64,000 nt of DNA from NCBI GenBank assembly GCA_002311645.1, contig DBYW01000003.1:100814-164813 (forward strand), written 5' to 3'. The number at the start of each line of letters is the position of its first letter. The first letter of the stretch is position 1. The notes below the pieces were generated by a model. That model was given only the letters and a program-made list of their open reading frames with translations. It did not search any database and was not told the DNA's origin. The position numbers were made by a program, and so were the translations under genes. Source of the DNA: Bacteroidales bacterium UBA1176. Its GTDB lineage: Bacteria; Bacteroidota; Bacteroidia; Bacteroidales; WCHB1-69. Below are positions 1 through 9,461 of the stretch, piece after piece.

Positions 1-340
1 TCTCGCTCTGGGGCTCCACGCCGCCCACGGCGCAGAACACGGCCACCATCCCGTCAATGACGCGCAGGGAGCGCTCCACCTCAATGGTGAAATCGACGTG
101 CCCCGGCGTGTCGATGAGGTTAATCTGGTGCCCGTTCCAGTTGGCGGTGATGGCGGCGGAGGCGATGGTGATGCCGCGCTCCTGCTCCTGTTTCATGAAG
201 TCCATCGTGGCCTGGCCGTCGTGGGTCTCGCCCACCTTGCGGTTCACGCCCGTGAAAAAGAGTATGCGTTCGGAGACTGTAGTCTTTCCGGCATCAATGT
301 GTGCCGCGATGCCTATGTTTCTAAGTTTGGATATTTGCAT
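1..340 (-). CDS. fusA: Elongation factor G, N-terminal part (runs off window)
   Basis: This is the first 113 codons of a translational GTPase that moves tRNA and mRNA through the ribosome. The translation shows the G1 P-loop AHIDAGKTT near residue 13, the switch I motif RGITI and the G3 motif DTPGH, spaced as in EF-G. The start ATG (complement of 338-340) opens with [16 protein letters not shown], which matches the family's N-terminus. The rest lies outside the window, so full length and class (canonical or a second EF-G paralogue) cannot be judged. A TATCTTTG promoter element lies about 50 bp upstream. Confidence 0.93.
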   Translation of the reverse strand, partial: MQISKLRNIGIAAHIDAGKTTVSERILFFTGVNRKVGETHDGQATMDFMKQEQERGITIASAAITANWNGHQINLIDTPGHVDFTIEVERSLRVIDGMVAVFCAVGGVEPQSE

Positions 341-389
341 TGTAGATCAGTTGGTTATGTAAAAATTCAACCTTGGTTAAAGGAATGGG

Positions 390-397
390 CAAAGATA
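390..397 (-). promoter_or_regulatory. -7 promoter element of fusA
   Basis: The complement reads TATCTTTG, a match to the Bacteroidetes -7 consensus TAnnTTTG, giving a leader of roughly 45 nt before the fusA start. Confidence 0.6.
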
Positions 398-588
398 CAA
401 AAAATAGGGTCGTGGACCAAGGATCGGAATCTCGGCAAACGAATGTGACATTTACCAACAAATATCTCTCTTTTTTAGCTGTCTTTCGAGATAGTGGTTA
501 AAAGAAATGAAGTGAAAGAGGAGAAGTGTTGGCGTAATTTTTCGTACAGAAAAATATACAAAACATACTGTAGTGTTCGAAATTTTAC

Positions 589-596
589 TATTTTTG
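589..596 (+). promoter_or_regulatory. -7 element of the abiE-like operon, start codon at the expected transcript start
   Basis: TATTTTTG matches TAnnTTTG and ends only 4 bases before the ATG at 601. Transcription should begin at or next to the start codon, so the antitoxin mRNA is probably leaderless. Confidence 0.6.
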
Positions 597-600
597 CGGC

Positions 601-1227
601 ATGAATAGTTTGAAAGTTTTACGAAATATCCCTGTAAACAGCACTGTGATAGGGAACCTCTACCCCAAGATTATTGGCAAATCGCAGAAAGTCAGGCTAT
701 TGGAAAGGGCAGGGGAAATTGTGCGCCTCAAGCGCGGGCTTTATGTCGTCAACCCGCAAGTAAGCGATGTGCCTATTTCTACCGAATTGATAGCCAATCA
801 TCTGTATGGCCCCTCCTACGTGTCGATGCTCTCGGCGTTGCGCTATTATGGACTCATTCCCGAGGCCGTTCAGGAATTGCAGTCGCTCACAGTCAAGCAT
901 AGCCGGACTTTCGAGAACCGCTTTGGAGTTTTCCGCTATCTCAACTGCCCTGCAGACTATTTCAGCATAGGACTGACCCAGCAGAAGACTGGTGATGCAT
1001 ACTTTGTGGTGGCATCTCCCGAAAAAGCGCTTTGCGATCTGATTGTGCATACTCCTGGATTGAACCTCCGTTATCAAAAAGAGTGCCTGGCGTTCCTTGA
1101 GCAAGATCTTCGCCTTGATATGGATGCATTCTTTGAAATGAATCCCAACATATTCCGCCAATGCGCTGCTACCGGGAAGAAGTCAAATACAATGAATATT
1201 TTTGCAAAAGTTCTTGAAAATGAATGA
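601..1227 (+). CDS. abiEi: AbiEi-family antitoxin of a type IV toxin-antitoxin pair
   Basis: This 208-residue protein resembles AbiEi-type antitoxins: an N-terminal winged-helix region (about residues 1-50, containing the LKRGLYVVNP strand-turn) followed by the antitoxin domain with ELIANHLYGPSYVSMLSALRYYGL and ASPEKALCDLI motifs. In this family the antitoxin represses its own operon and counteracts the toxin without a stable complex. The next gene starts 8 bp before its stop, so the two are translationally coupled. AbiE systems abort phage infection or stabilise replicons; here the pair is chromosomal, next to fusA. The assignment rests on motif recognition and gene pairing. Confidence 0.85.
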   Translation: MNSLKVLRNIPVNSTVIGNLYPKIIGKSQKVRLLERAGEIVRLKRGLYVVNPQVSDVPISTELIANHLYGPSYVSMLSALRYYGLIPEAVQELQSLTVKHSRTFENRFGVFRYLNCPADYFSIGLTQQKTGDAYFVVASPEKALCDLIVHTPGLNLRYQKECLAFLEQDLRLDMDAFFEMNPNIFRQCAATGKKSNTMNIFAKVLENE

Positions 1228-2050
1228 TATATACCAAAATATGCTCTCGGCATACGACTTAATCACCGACCAGCAGCAACGGAATGCCAAGTATGAAATC
1301 AACCAGCAAGTGGTGCTGGCCGGCTTGTACAGAGGCGGGTTCTTCGATACGGCTGCGTTCTACGGTGGTACTTGCCTGCGGATTTTTCACGGTTTGAACC
1401 GCTTCAGCGAAGATATGGATTTCTCTTTGACAACTTCTGACGATAATTTTCAATTCGAAAAGTACTTTCCCTATATAGAGGACGAATTTGCCTTACTCGG
1501 GCGGAAAGTGGAGATCAGGAAGAAGGAGAAACGCACTTTCGGCAGGGTGGAGTCGGCATTTCTGAAAGACAACACCGAAGTGGTGGACATCTCCTTTCAA
1601 ACAGAAAAGAGTATCAAAATCAAGATTGAGGTGGACACTGACCCACCGTTGCATTTCCAGACGGAGGACAAGCTGCTGCTTTTACCGTTTTCCTTTATGG
1701 TACGCTGCTTCACATTGCCTGACTTGTACGCTGGAAAGATGCATGCTTTGCTTTTTCGTAGCTGGAAACAACGAGTTAAAGGTCGCGACTGGTATGACTT
1801 TGAGTGGTATGTGCGTCATAGTATCCCATTGGATTTCACCCATTTGCGGGAACGTGCACGTCAATTCAACGGACTGGAGATGAGCAAGGAAGATTTCAAG
1901 AAACGATTGAAAGAACGACTGTCTTCCACTAACATCGAACAGGTGAAACAGGATGTAGTTCCTTTCATGAAGAACCGGGAAGAAACCGCCATTTGGTCGA
2001 ACGACTATTTTGTGCAGTTGGCGGAAAGAATACGATTTAAAGAAGATTGA
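1220..2050 (+). CDS. abiEii: AbiEii-family nucleotidyltransferase toxin
   Basis: This 276-residue protein is a DNA polymerase beta-like nucleotidyltransferase toxin. Motif I is GGTCLR at residues 49-54, followed by RFSEDMDFSL (61-70), which carries the paired metal-binding aspartates. A third acidic motif follows (KIEVDTDPP), and then the lysine/aspartate motif LYAGKMHALLFR...KGRDWYDFEWYV typical of AbiEii/AbiGii. AbiEii toxins use nucleotides to modify RNA targets. The ATG at 1220 is chosen over an upstream TTG because it gives the usual short overlap with the antitoxin and a family-like N-terminus. All motifs are intact, so the toxin looks functional. Confidence 0.88.
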   Translation: MNDIYQNMLSAYDLITDQQQRNAKYEINQQVVLAGLYRGGFFDTAAFYGGTCLRIFHGLNRFSEDMDFSLTTSDDNFQFEKYFPYIEDEFALLGRKVEIRKKEKRTFGRVESAFLKDNTEVVDISFQTEKSIKIKIEVDTDPPLHFQTEDKLLLLPFSFMVRCFTLPDLYAGKMHALLFRSWKQRVKGRDWYDFEWYVRHSIPLDFTHLRERARQFNGLEMSKEDFKKRLKERLSSTNIEQVKQDVVPFMKNREETAIWSNDYFVQLAERIRFKED

Positions 2051-2080
2051 ATATCAGCTGCTTAAAAATCACCAAGTAAC

Positions 2081-3964
2081 TTATTGTTTCACAATCCCGT
2101 GCTCGCTGACATACTCAAAAAGCCGCGCATAGAAATCTGTATGGGAGAGTGTCTCGCTGCTGCCCACGATGATGAGTTTCATCCGGGCGCGGGTCATGGC
2201 GACGTTCATGCGGCGAAGGTCCTTCAGGAAGCCGATGGCGCCGCGTTCATTGTCGCGCACCATACTGATGAGGATCACATCGCGCTCCTGTCCCTGGAAA
2301 CCGTCCACCGTGTTGACAGTGATGTGTCTGTGTACGGGCGCGAGCGTGCGACTGCGCCCCACGAGTTTGCGCAGCAAGGCTACTTGCGCCTTGTACGGCG
2401 AGATAACCCCGTATGTGGTTCTCTCGTATAATTCCACATCACCGCTGGTCTGGTAGACGTAATCCTGGAGTATGTCCACGACCAATGCGGCCTCTTCACG
2501 GTTGGCACGGCTTTGCGAGGCGGTGAGGCGTTCGGCGAAGTCACTGTTGGCAGTATCCACCCACACCAACGGCGCGTCCCAAGAGGCCAACGTGCGGTTG
2601 GCCACCTCCGGGGCAGCCTTCAAACGCCCCTCATAGAACCAACGCGAAGAAAAGTCCATAATGAGCCTGTTCATGCGGTATTGAGTATCCAACAACGTGA
2701 CACAGGCGGGTTTGGTTTGCACAACCTTCTGCATCAGTGTGTCAGACAAACCGCCGCGTTCCGCCTCCGGACACTGGATGGTGGGCGGCAGCTGCTGGTG
2801 ATCACCGGCAAAAATCACGCGGTCGGCGCGCAGGATGGCGGCCCAGCAGGCAGCCTCCAAGGATTGCGTGGCCTCGTCAATGAAGAGCGTGCCGAAATGG
2901 CGTCCTCCGAGAAGCCGGTGCGCACTGCCGACAAGAGTGCAGGTGATCACTTCGGCATCTTGCAAGACCTCCTCGTGGATTTTCACCTCCAATTCGTCGC
3001 GATGTTGCAAAAGCCGGTGCAAGCGGTTGGCGCGTTGACGCGAGGGCGTCTCGCCCGCATGGATGTCACGGATGAGTTTGCGGATGCCCCACAGTTCAGG
3101 ATAGTCGGGATGGGCGGCGTATTGCCGCTCGTAGGTGTGCTCCATCAGCTGACGGTTGATACGCAGAGGGTTGCCGATGCGCACCACCCGCACACCCCGC
3201 TCTATGAGCTTCTCGCTGATCCAGTCTACGGCGGCGTTGCTCGGAGCGCAGACCAGCACCTGCGGCTCGCGGCGGGTGGTCTCAATGATAGCCTCCACCA
3301 TGGTGGTGGTCTTGCCAGTGCCGGGCGGACCGTGGACCACGGCCACTTCGCGGGCTTCCAAAATGCACTGCACTGCCTCGTTCTGACTCCTGTTGAGATT
3401 GTCGAAAATCATGCGAGGCAGGTCGCGGAACTGCGGCTCCTGCGCGCCGATGAGCACCTCCCGCAGATGGATCATCTTTTCACTCTCCAAGCTCTTGGCC
3501 TTCTGCAAGACCTCCGTCATCACCTGGTATGTGGTGTCATCGAAAGCGATACGCACGCCTACATCGTCATGTTCTGCGATGCGATGCAACTGGAACGCCG
3601 TGTCGGCCACTTCAAGGGAAATCTGCATTAAACGGCCCTCGACACGCTGCACTGTCCCGCCGGAAGCAAGCGTTTGCACTGGATGCTTACCCTCTTTGTC
3701 CCTATAAAAGAAGGAAACACACTTGCCCGGCTCAAACTCGCTATCAGGACTGACAGCGTAACCAGCGGCATACTCCACCTCCACAACATATTGGTTTAAT
3801 GCATTGTAGAAAGACTTGCCGAAACGGATAGGGAACCAGCAGCTGCTGTTAAGATGACTGTGCTGCAGAGCAGCTTGGAAAGACTCGTCCAAAGCCTGGC
3901 GGTCGTAGGCTTTTTCCAATGAGATGAGCTGAAGCTGTTTTTGCAGAGAGTCAATGGATTTCAT
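2081..3964 (-). CDS. UPF1/IGHMBP2-like superfamily 1 helicase
   Basis: This 627-residue AAA-type DNA/RNA helicase belongs to the DNA2/NAM7 (UPF1) group. An N-terminal beta-barrel region precedes Walker A GPPGTGKTTT (about 212-221). It also shows Walker B FIDEATQS (about 361-368), motif III AGDHQQLPPT (about 385-394), LDTQYRM (motif IV region), and a C-terminal VDGFQGQERDVI plus NVAMTRAR (motifs V and VI). Similar bacterial proteins are widespread in Bacteroidetes and are thought to remodel nucleic acid; their substrate is not established. It is convergent with the AbiE operon (30-bp gap) and probably monocistronic. Confidence 0.9.
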   Translation of the reverse strand: MKSIDSLQKQLQLISLEKAYDRQALDESFQAALQHSHLNSSCWFPIRFGKSFYNALNQYVVEVEYAAGYAVSPDSEFEPGKCVSFFYRDKEGKHPVQTLASGGTVQRVEGRLMQISLEVADTAFQLHRIAEHDDVGVRIAFDDTTYQVMTEVLQKAKSLESEKMIHLREVLIGAQEPQFRDLPRMIFDNLNRSQNEAVQCILEAREVAVVHGPPGTGKTTTMVEAIIETTRREPQVLVCAPSNAAVDWISEKLIERGVRVVRIGNPLRINRQLMEHTYERQYAAHPDYPELWGIRKLIRDIHAGETPSRQRANRLHRLLQHRDELEVKIHEEVLQDAEVITCTLVGSAHRLLGGRHFGTLFIDEATQSLEAACWAAILRADRVIFAGDHQQLPPTIQCPEAERGGLSDTLMQKVVQTKPACVTLLDTQYRMNRLIMDFSSRWFYEGRLKAAPEVANRTLASWDAPLVWVDTANSDFAERLTASQSRANREEAALVVDILQDYVYQTSGDVELYERTTYGVISPYKAQVALLRKLVGRSRTLAPVHRHITVNTVDGFQGQERDVILISMVRDNERGAIGFLKDLRRMNVAMTRARMKLIIVGSSETLSHTDFYARLFEYVSEHGIVKQ

Positions 3965-4175
3965 CTATGGGTATCAAATTCCTTCCTATATGTTACGGTT
4001 GCACAACTCCGATTTACTATTTTTATTGTCTGACGGGACGAGAAAAATAGCCCGGACAAAATCAGAGGGATAGGAATGCCCTGGAATCTGGCGGCCTCTC
4101 CCCCACCCAGCGATATTCACATTGCATTGGTTGAAAAAAAATCGTTCTCTCAAAACTATTTCCCAAAAAGAGCCG

Positions 4176-4183
4176 TACCTTTG
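4176..4183 (+). promoter_or_regulatory. -7 element upstream of the 183-residue orphan gene
   Basis: TACCTTTG fits TAnnTTTG. It implies transcription from about 4190 and so excludes any start codon before that point. Confidence 0.55.
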
Positions 4184-4249
4184 CATAAAGTTGAATGGCA
4201 AATGCCATACCTGTCCAAGAATTTACAAACCAAACCTTTAAAGCCGACT

Positions 4250-4801
4250 ATGACTAACAAAAACGACATAAACATCGTGCAAGATCCCGATATTTTGGCA
4301 GCCATGGAAGCCTCTGCGCAAGAAGAGACCGTCCTGACAGAAAGCATCCCCCAACCGAATGAGGCATACTCCCACAAGGACACCATCACGCTCGAAGTGG
4401 AGGGACAACCCGTCACCCGCCGCATGAACGACTGGATTCGTTACGACCCTGTCACCTTGCATATTGCGATGAACAAAGTGCCGTTCGTCATCGCGCGTGA
4501 CGATTTCCGCATCCTGATGAGCACACTGCGCGCCAACCATATCGACTACTACCGCCGCGCTGTCGGGCTCGACATTCTAGTGGATATCAACGGCAACGCC
4601 CAGCAAGTCGCCGCCCGCTGCCTCTACAACTATGAGCCGGCCAAGTTCTACAAATGGTGGTCACATAACGAAGAGAAGGTCTACATGACCTCGACGGAGA
4701 AAATCAAGCTGTTCCTGAAAGTCGAGTCGCTCAAGGCCGGCACCCTGTTGAAGAAGCATGTCGAGATGATGAACCGTCTGCGCGTGCCTAACAAGAAATA
4801 G
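4250..4801 (+). CDS. Conserved protein of unknown function
   Basis: This 183-residue protein has no signal peptide or membrane segment. An acidic N-terminus (residues 1-50) is followed by a compact region with RRMNDWIRYDPVTLHIAMNK, a predicted mixed helix-strand body, and a basic C-terminus ending in NRLRVPNKK. I do not recognise the family. The ATG at 4250 (MTNKND) is preferred; the ATG at 4202 would add 16 residues and is also downstream of the promoter. It is convergent with the nitroreductase gene, 14 bp away. It looks cytoplasmic and may be lineage-restricted. Confidence 0.7.
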   Translation: MTNKNDINIVQDPDILAAMEASAQEETVLTESIPQPNEAYSHKDTITLEVEGQPVTRRMNDWIRYDPVTLHIAMNKVPFVIARDDFRILMSTLRANHIDYYRRAVGLDILVDINGNAQQVAARCLYNYEPAKFYKWWSHNEEKVYMTSTEKIKLFLKVESLKAGTLLKKHVEMMNRLRVPNKK

Positions 4802-4815
4802 CCAGCAAGTTCCTG

Positions 4816-5565
4816 CTAAAAGCCCTGCCTTTTCAAAGTCTCCTCCAACACCTGCGCAAAATGCTCGTTATCCTGACGCGTATAACGGCGTTGGGTGAAC
4901 ACTTGTGCTAAATTGTCCAACTGGTTCTCCTCCAAAATCTGCCGGGTTTCCTCCGAATTCTCCTTCTCTGCATACAGGCGGTCAATGGTCTCCCTGTCGT
5001 AATCATGATAGGTCTCGCGATGCACAAACGCCTCAACGGGCAATTTCTGTGTCAGTGCAGGATGCTCTGCGGGATAACCCATCGTAACACAGGAGACGGG
5101 GATGACATGACGCGGCAGTTCCAGCACCTCCACAAATTTGTCCACATTGTAAGTGATGGTGCCCAGCCAGCAAAATCCTAACCCCAAGGATTCGGCAGCC
5201 ACACACGCATTCTGCGCTGCAATCAGCGCATCCGTCACCGCCCACTGGTAGCTCTGGCGGTTGCTGTACGCCTCCGTATCCGCCTGACGAAACTCGCAAA
5301 AACGGTTAAACCTGCGGAAATCAGCACAGAAAGTCAAGATCAGCGGGGCCTCTGTTGCCATGGGTTGGTTGAAATGAAACGGCGCCAACTTGCGCTTCAT
5401 CGCATCGTCCTGCGTCACTACAACACTGAAGAGCTGCATGTTGCCCATCGTCGAGCCACTGCATGCCGCCTTCAAAATCAACTGCAACGTTTCCTCCGCC
5501 ACAGGTTTGTCTGTGTATTGACGGATACTGACATGATTATAAAGAGCTTGCAAAATGTCGTTCAT
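4816..5565 (-). CDS. Nitroreductase-family NAD(P)H oxidoreductase
   Basis: This 249-residue flavoprotein belongs to the nitroreductase superfamily (NfsA/FRP-like branch by length). The N-terminal SIRQYTDKPV is the FMN-phosphate-binding arginine segment. ACSGSTMGNMQ follows as the second FMN loop, and AAESLGLGFCWLG is the conserved helix-turn near the dimer interface. A charged C-terminal helix completes the NfsA-like length. Such enzymes reduce nitro compounds, quinones or flavins using NAD(P)H; the physiological substrate cannot be told from sequence. It has its own promoter element 28 bp upstream. Confidence 0.88.
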   Translation of the reverse strand: MNDILQALYNHVSIRQYTDKPVAEETLQLILKAACSGSTMGNMQLFSVVVTQDDAMKRKLAPFHFNQPMATEAPLILTFCADFRRFNRFCEFRQADTEAYSNRQSYQWAVTDALIAAQNACVAAESLGLGFCWLGTITYNVDKFVEVLELPRHVIPVSCVTMGYPAEHPALTQKLPVEAFVHRETYHDYDRETIDRLYAEKENSEETRQILEENQLDNLAQVFTQRRYTRQDNEHFAQVLEETLKRQGF

Positions 5566-5592
5566 GTTTTTATCGTTTTAAAAATGGAACGG

Positions 5593-5600
5593 CAAAAGTA
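5593..5600 (-). promoter_or_regulatory. -7 element of the nitroreductase gene
   Basis: The complement reads TACTTTTG, fitting TAnnTTTG, 28 bp upstream of the start codon. Confidence 0.5.
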
Positions 5601-5644
5601 TCAAAAATTCCTTTTTCCCAACCCATTCCTTCCTTATTTCTATT

Positions 5645-6328
5645 CTATTGAAACACCACATAGTGCTTCAGTTTCTCCATCAACTCGGGATAGGCATGCG
5701 TAACCTGCTGAAATTCCTCAAATGAAGCAATGTCACCATGCTTGGCGCGATGGTTCAGAATTGTCTTGGCAAGATAGGCATCAAAATAAGGATGCGAAAC
5801 CAACTCTTTATAAGTTGAATTGTTAATATTTATTTTACGCACATCATCCGGACGCAGGGTGAAATACTTTTGCAGGTGTTCCATGTCCATATCCTGCAAC
5901 ACGAACACCTCACGCACCTGCGACAACGAATAGAAGCCTCCCAGACGGTCGCGGTACTCCACAAGGCGCGCGGCACGCTTGCTGCCAAACAGCGGCACCA
6001 CCACAATGTCCGCCGTATCACAATGATTGATATCCAATTTGACAATCTCATACATCGGCTTTTTTTGCACGCGATTCATAGGATTGGTGTCGCGTGCATT
6101 CACAGGCCCCTCCCGCCAACGATTGGCACGAGCCGCCGCTGCAGAATCCCGCAGGGCGGCCTGACGCATGTTAAAATCCTCAAATTGCGCCGCATAGAGC
6201 GACATGTCCACACGACAGGTGCGCTTTCCGTCGTACAAACCATAAAACAGATAACCGGACACTATCATCAACAACAGTGTCAACGCGGCAACCCATTCTC
6301 CTCTTGTAAAGTTTATATTTTTGTTCAT
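5645..6328 (-). CDS. Helix-hairpin-helix (ComEA-like) protein with N-terminal membrane anchor
   Basis: This 227-residue protein has one N-terminal hydrophobic segment (about residues 11-30, LTLLLMIVSGYLFYGLY). It has two helix-hairpin-helix repeats in the second half: LDINHCDTADIVVVPLFGSKRAARLVEYR and ININNSTYKELVSHPYFDAYLAKTILNHR. The pattern matches ComEA-like DNA-binding domains. Anchored HhH proteins of this size are common in Bacteroidetes, and DNA binding is inferred from the fold only. The start codon lies 5 bp from a TATTTTTG element, so the message is probably leaderless. Confidence 0.85.
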   Translation of the reverse strand: MNKNINFTRGEWVAALTLLLMIVSGYLFYGLYDGKRTCRVDMSLYAAQFEDFNMRQAALRDSAAAARANRWREGPVNARDTNPMNRVQKKPMYEIVKLDINHCDTADIVVVPLFGSKRAARLVEYRDRLGGFYSLSQVREVFVLQDMDMEHLQKYFTLRPDDVRKININNSTYKELVSHPYFDAYLAKTILNHRAKHGDIASFEEFQQVTHAYPELMEKLKHYVVFQ

Positions 6329-6332
6329 GCCG

Positions 6333-6340
6333 CAAAAATA
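6333..6340 (-). promoter_or_regulatory. -7 element of the HhH gene, probably leaderless
   Basis: The complement reads TATTTTTG and ends 4 bases before the ATG at 6328. Confidence 0.55.
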
Positions 6341-6406
6341 GTGTTTTTTTTCTTAAAAACACTATTTGCAGAAATAAATATTTAAACAATACGATATTCG
6401 GATATC

Positions 6407-9241
6407 CTATCGGATGATGGTCAGCGAACCATTATAGTTCACGGTTTTAGCCTTGCCTTTGTAATAGAAGCTGTAGTAGTACACACCGTCCGACAAACCC
6501 GTCCCGTCAAATGCCTGCACACCACGCTCAACCATGCCGTTCTTGGCGAAAGTGTCGTAGTTGTGCGCCTCGTACACTTTCTTGCCCCAACGGTCATAGA
6601 TAAACAACTTGTTGTTCCTGAAGCCGTCAGGATCCTCAAGATTGACGTTGGTGTTGAGATTCTCAATGGCAAACACATCATTGATGTTGTCGCCGTTGGG
6701 TGTGATGACGTTAGGGAACACGAGATCTTGTTCTATCACTACCGTATGGGTGATTTCACTGGAACATCCAGCGCCTGTCACAACGCGCAGAGTCACATCA
6801 TAGTCGCCCCACTGTCCATAGGTATGCTCGGGAGAAAGACTCGAGCTGTCAACCTCGCCATCGTCAAAGTCCCAATACACGTGATTGTCAGGATCATTCA
6901 TAAGACTGGAGTCCGCATAGTTGAAAAATTGCACGACACCGCCGCTCTCGGAAAGCAGGGATATCTCGGGATTAGCCGTAAATTCGGCCACGGGCTGCAT
7001 ATCCGCCTCGACGCCATCCCAATAGAACACAGAGTCGACACAACCATACGGGGAGGTCACCCTATAATATAATGTATATGTGCCGGGATTGAGGATTGTA
7101 AACTGGGGTTCCGCCAAGGACGAGGCTGCCGCAACGATTCCCTGATGGTCGAAAATCATCCATTCATGCTGCGCGTCAGGAGGCGTGGTTCTATTTTGCA
7201 CGTTCATCACCAACGGAACACAGCCTTTCATAGGCTCAACATCGAAGTCCATCACGGGAGCCTCCACCGAGATGATATGGATGGTGTCGTAGCCATGGCA
7301 TAAGGCATTGTCTATTTCATTAAAGACAGACACATCCACAAAATATTCGCCTTCCGCAAGGGCAAGGATAGTGCGGGTAGTGTCGCCCGTATTCCAATAG
7401 ATGTTGGCATACGAAGGCACGGAATCCACCGTGAGTTCCACCATATCGCCATAGCAGAGATGGATATCGTCGCCCAAATCGGGGATAGGCGACTCCAAGA
7501 CGCGCACTTTCATGACAGAATCATACACGCATCCGTATTCGTCAACGACCCTAACCGTATAGTCTACCAACCCGAAATCGGTGAAGTGCACGTGAGTGCC
7601 TTGTGCACCCGGGCCTATAATCTCCTGATGGGTGGTGTGCACCTCATAATACCACGTTTCCGGCAGGAGAGAAGAATCCAAAGCCATTTCCCACTCCGTG
7701 ATATAGCCGTTGTCACCGCTCCATCCGTCAAGGACTGTGATGGCCCAAACACCATTCAGCGGACATCCGATCAAGTTCGAGAAGGGTTGGTCGGGATGGT
7801 AAAGATGTGTCATATTGACGGTATTGGTGGAATCCACGATACCATTGTGTATATTCGACATGTCGTAGACGCGTCCGCCGCCAGGGGCGTATGTATAGCC
7901 ATACGAAGGGTCGGTGTTGTTAGACCAGCAGTAGTTCCATGTGTAGCCTATCTCGTTCTGTGTGGGGTCGCACTTATAGTCGGCATTATTGGCATATCCT
8001 ATCACACCGAAATGAGCTGCCGGATAGACATTGGAGGTCTGCAGCCAGCCCCAAGGCAATGGAATGGATCCGGCACACGAAGCGGAGCCCGACGTGCCGT
8101 ACTTATTCATAATCTTGACAGACTGCCCGTTTGGACAAGTCAAGGCGATGTAGATATCGCCGATGTAGGAATGTTCTATCTTCACGCGCAGATAAAGGAT
8201 ATCGTCCGCGCTTTGGATGGTGGCGGTAGGCGCGAAAGCGTTGAAGGTCACGGGAGACTGGTAGGCGCATCCGCCGCCGCAGTTCACGCCGTCGGGCAAG
8301 AAGATGGTGTCAGACACGTTCAGGATGGCCAACTGTTCACTGAACACGGAGTCCAACTTAATGATGCCGTCATTGAAATAGCTGAAGGTCATATCCATTT
8401 CCGACCCGCGACACACGGGCGAAGGATTCTTAAAAGACTCCACGGGACTGCGTGAAGTGCGCACACGGAAGGCCAATGGCATGGTGGACATGCAGCCACC
8501 CACATCGGTGGCGTTGATCATCACATCATAGCCGCGCCCTGGCATAAAATGATAGTCCAACGCATTTAACGCCAGACTGTCAATCTGCTCCAACCCCATA
8601 TCCCACCTGAAATGCGATGTGGCGTCAGACTGGTTATAACTGAAATTATTGTCGGGATAAACGCCGCGTACCGCGAGATGTACCGTGTCATACGAACAAA
8701 CATTAATGTAGTAGAATCCGTCAGACTCAAGTGCGGGAACATGGGAGCAGTTTGCATAATCGAGCTCCAATTGCACGCGCTGGCACGGAGCCACGCAATC
8801 CGTCTCAATCATAAAGCCGTTGCCCTGGCCAGAACCGTCGGAGACAAACCTGAGGGTCACAGCACCGGAGGTGTTGGTAATCGTGGCGGTGTATACAATG
8901 CTGGTAGTAGCAAAAGGCGTTGTCATGGCGTCATTGATCATGCCCAGCATGGGGGAACTGGTGTTGGGACCATCATAGATGAAAAGAGTGTCGGTCGGGT
9001 CGATGTTGAGATTGGAAAGAGCGAGAGCAACGGAGACGCAACCTGCAGAGGGGTTGTCAGAATAGATGGTGAGAACGTCATTGCGGTTGGCCCCGTAATT
9101 GCCACTGATACCACCATTGTCGTACACGATGAAATCACATCCCGTCACAGAGCTCGTCGACCCCATGTTCACGGGAGTTTGCGCCGAGATGGCACCCGAC
9201 AGCGCAAATATCATCCACAAAATGATAAAAACTCTTTTCAT
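6407..9241 (-). CDS. Large T9SS cargo adhesin-like protein (CUB-like, P-domain, PKD, type B sorting domain)
   Basis: This 944-residue secreted protein begins with a signal peptide (MKRVFIILWMIFALSGAISAQ). The N-terminal ~130 residues resemble a CUB domain (CDFIVYDNGG, DTLFIYDGPN). The middle carries a proprotein-convertase P-like domain (LRVKIEHSYIGDIYIALTCP and GVWAITVLDGWSGDNGYITE), followed by Ig/PKD-like domains (YWDFDDGEVDSSSLSPEHTY). The last ~95 residues form a gliding-motility-associated (T9SS type B) sorting domain with FPNVITPNGDNINDVF and IYDRWGKKVYE. It is exported by Sec, then by T9SS, and should be attached to or released from the surface. No catalytic domain is visible. It is a tandem paralogue of the next gene upstream. 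Confidence 0.9.
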   Translation of the reverse strand: MKRVFIILWMIFALSGAISAQTPVNMGSTSSVTGCDFIVYDNGGISGNYGANRNDVLTIYSDNPSAGCVSVALALSNLNIDPTDTLFIYDGPNTSSPMLGMINDAMTTPFATTSIVYTATITNTSGAVTLRFVSDGSGQGNGFMIETDCVAPCQRVQLELDYANCSHVPALESDGFYYINVCSYDTVHLAVRGVYPDNNFSYNQSDATSHFRWDMGLEQIDSLALNALDYHFMPGRGYDVMINATDVGGCMSTMPLAFRVRTSRSPVESFKNPSPVCRGSEMDMTFSYFNDGIIKLDSVFSEQLAILNVSDTIFLPDGVNCGGGCAYQSPVTFNAFAPTATIQSADDILYLRVKIEHSYIGDIYIALTCPNGQSVKIMNKYGTSGSASCAGSIPLPWGWLQTSNVYPAAHFGVIGYANNADYKCDPTQNEIGYTWNYCWSNNTDPSYGYTYAPGGGRVYDMSNIHNGIVDSTNTVNMTHLYHPDQPFSNLIGCPLNGVWAITVLDGWSGDNGYITEWEMALDSSLLPETWYYEVHTTHQEIIGPGAQGTHVHFTDFGLVDYTVRVVDEYGCVYDSVMKVRVLESPIPDLGDDIHLCYGDMVELTVDSVPSYANIYWNTGDTTRTILALAEGEYFVDVSVFNEIDNALCHGYDTIHIISVEAPVMDFDVEPMKGCVPLVMNVQNRTTPPDAQHEWMIFDHQGIVAAASSLAEPQFTILNPGTYTLYYRVTSPYGCVDSVFYWDGVEADMQPVAEFTANPEISLLSESGGVVQFFNYADSSLMNDPDNHVYWDFDDGEVDSSSLSPEHTYGQWGDYDVTLRVVTGAGCSSEITHTVVIEQDLVFPNVITPNGDNINDVFAIENLNTNVNLEDPDGFRNNKLFIYDRWGKKVYEAHNYDTFAKNGMVERGVQAFDGTGLSDGVYYYSFYYKGKAKTVNYNGSLTIIR

Positions 9242-9361
9242 TCTCAAATGGTTTTGTTCGTTAAACAATCATACCCCACGTTCACGAACCGCATGGTCTG
9301 GCTGGTTCAAACCTCCCTTCCTTGAAAACATCATCTTTTGACATCAAATATTTCAAGCCTG

Positions 9362-9369
9362 CAAATATA
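9362..9369 (-). promoter_or_regulatory. Possible -7 element of the second adhesin gene
   Basis: The complement reads TATATTTG, about 120 bp upstream of the start at 9241, between the upstream terminator hairpin and the gene. Confidence 0.4.
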
Positions 9370-9395
9370 CATAAATTTTCAAACCACAATCTATT

Positions 9396-9442
9396 TCTAA
9401 AAAAATTGGCTGTCATCAAATAAAAACTTGCGACAGCCAATT
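9396..9442 (-). terminator. Rho-independent terminator after the 9462-12275 gene
   Basis: An 11-bp stem, AATTGGCTGTC paired with GACAGCCAATT (9404-9414 with 9432-9442), is followed on the minus strand by a run of T. It lies 20 bp past the stop codon. Confidence 0.7.
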
Positions 9443-9461
9443 CCTTTATCTTGCTTCCGTT

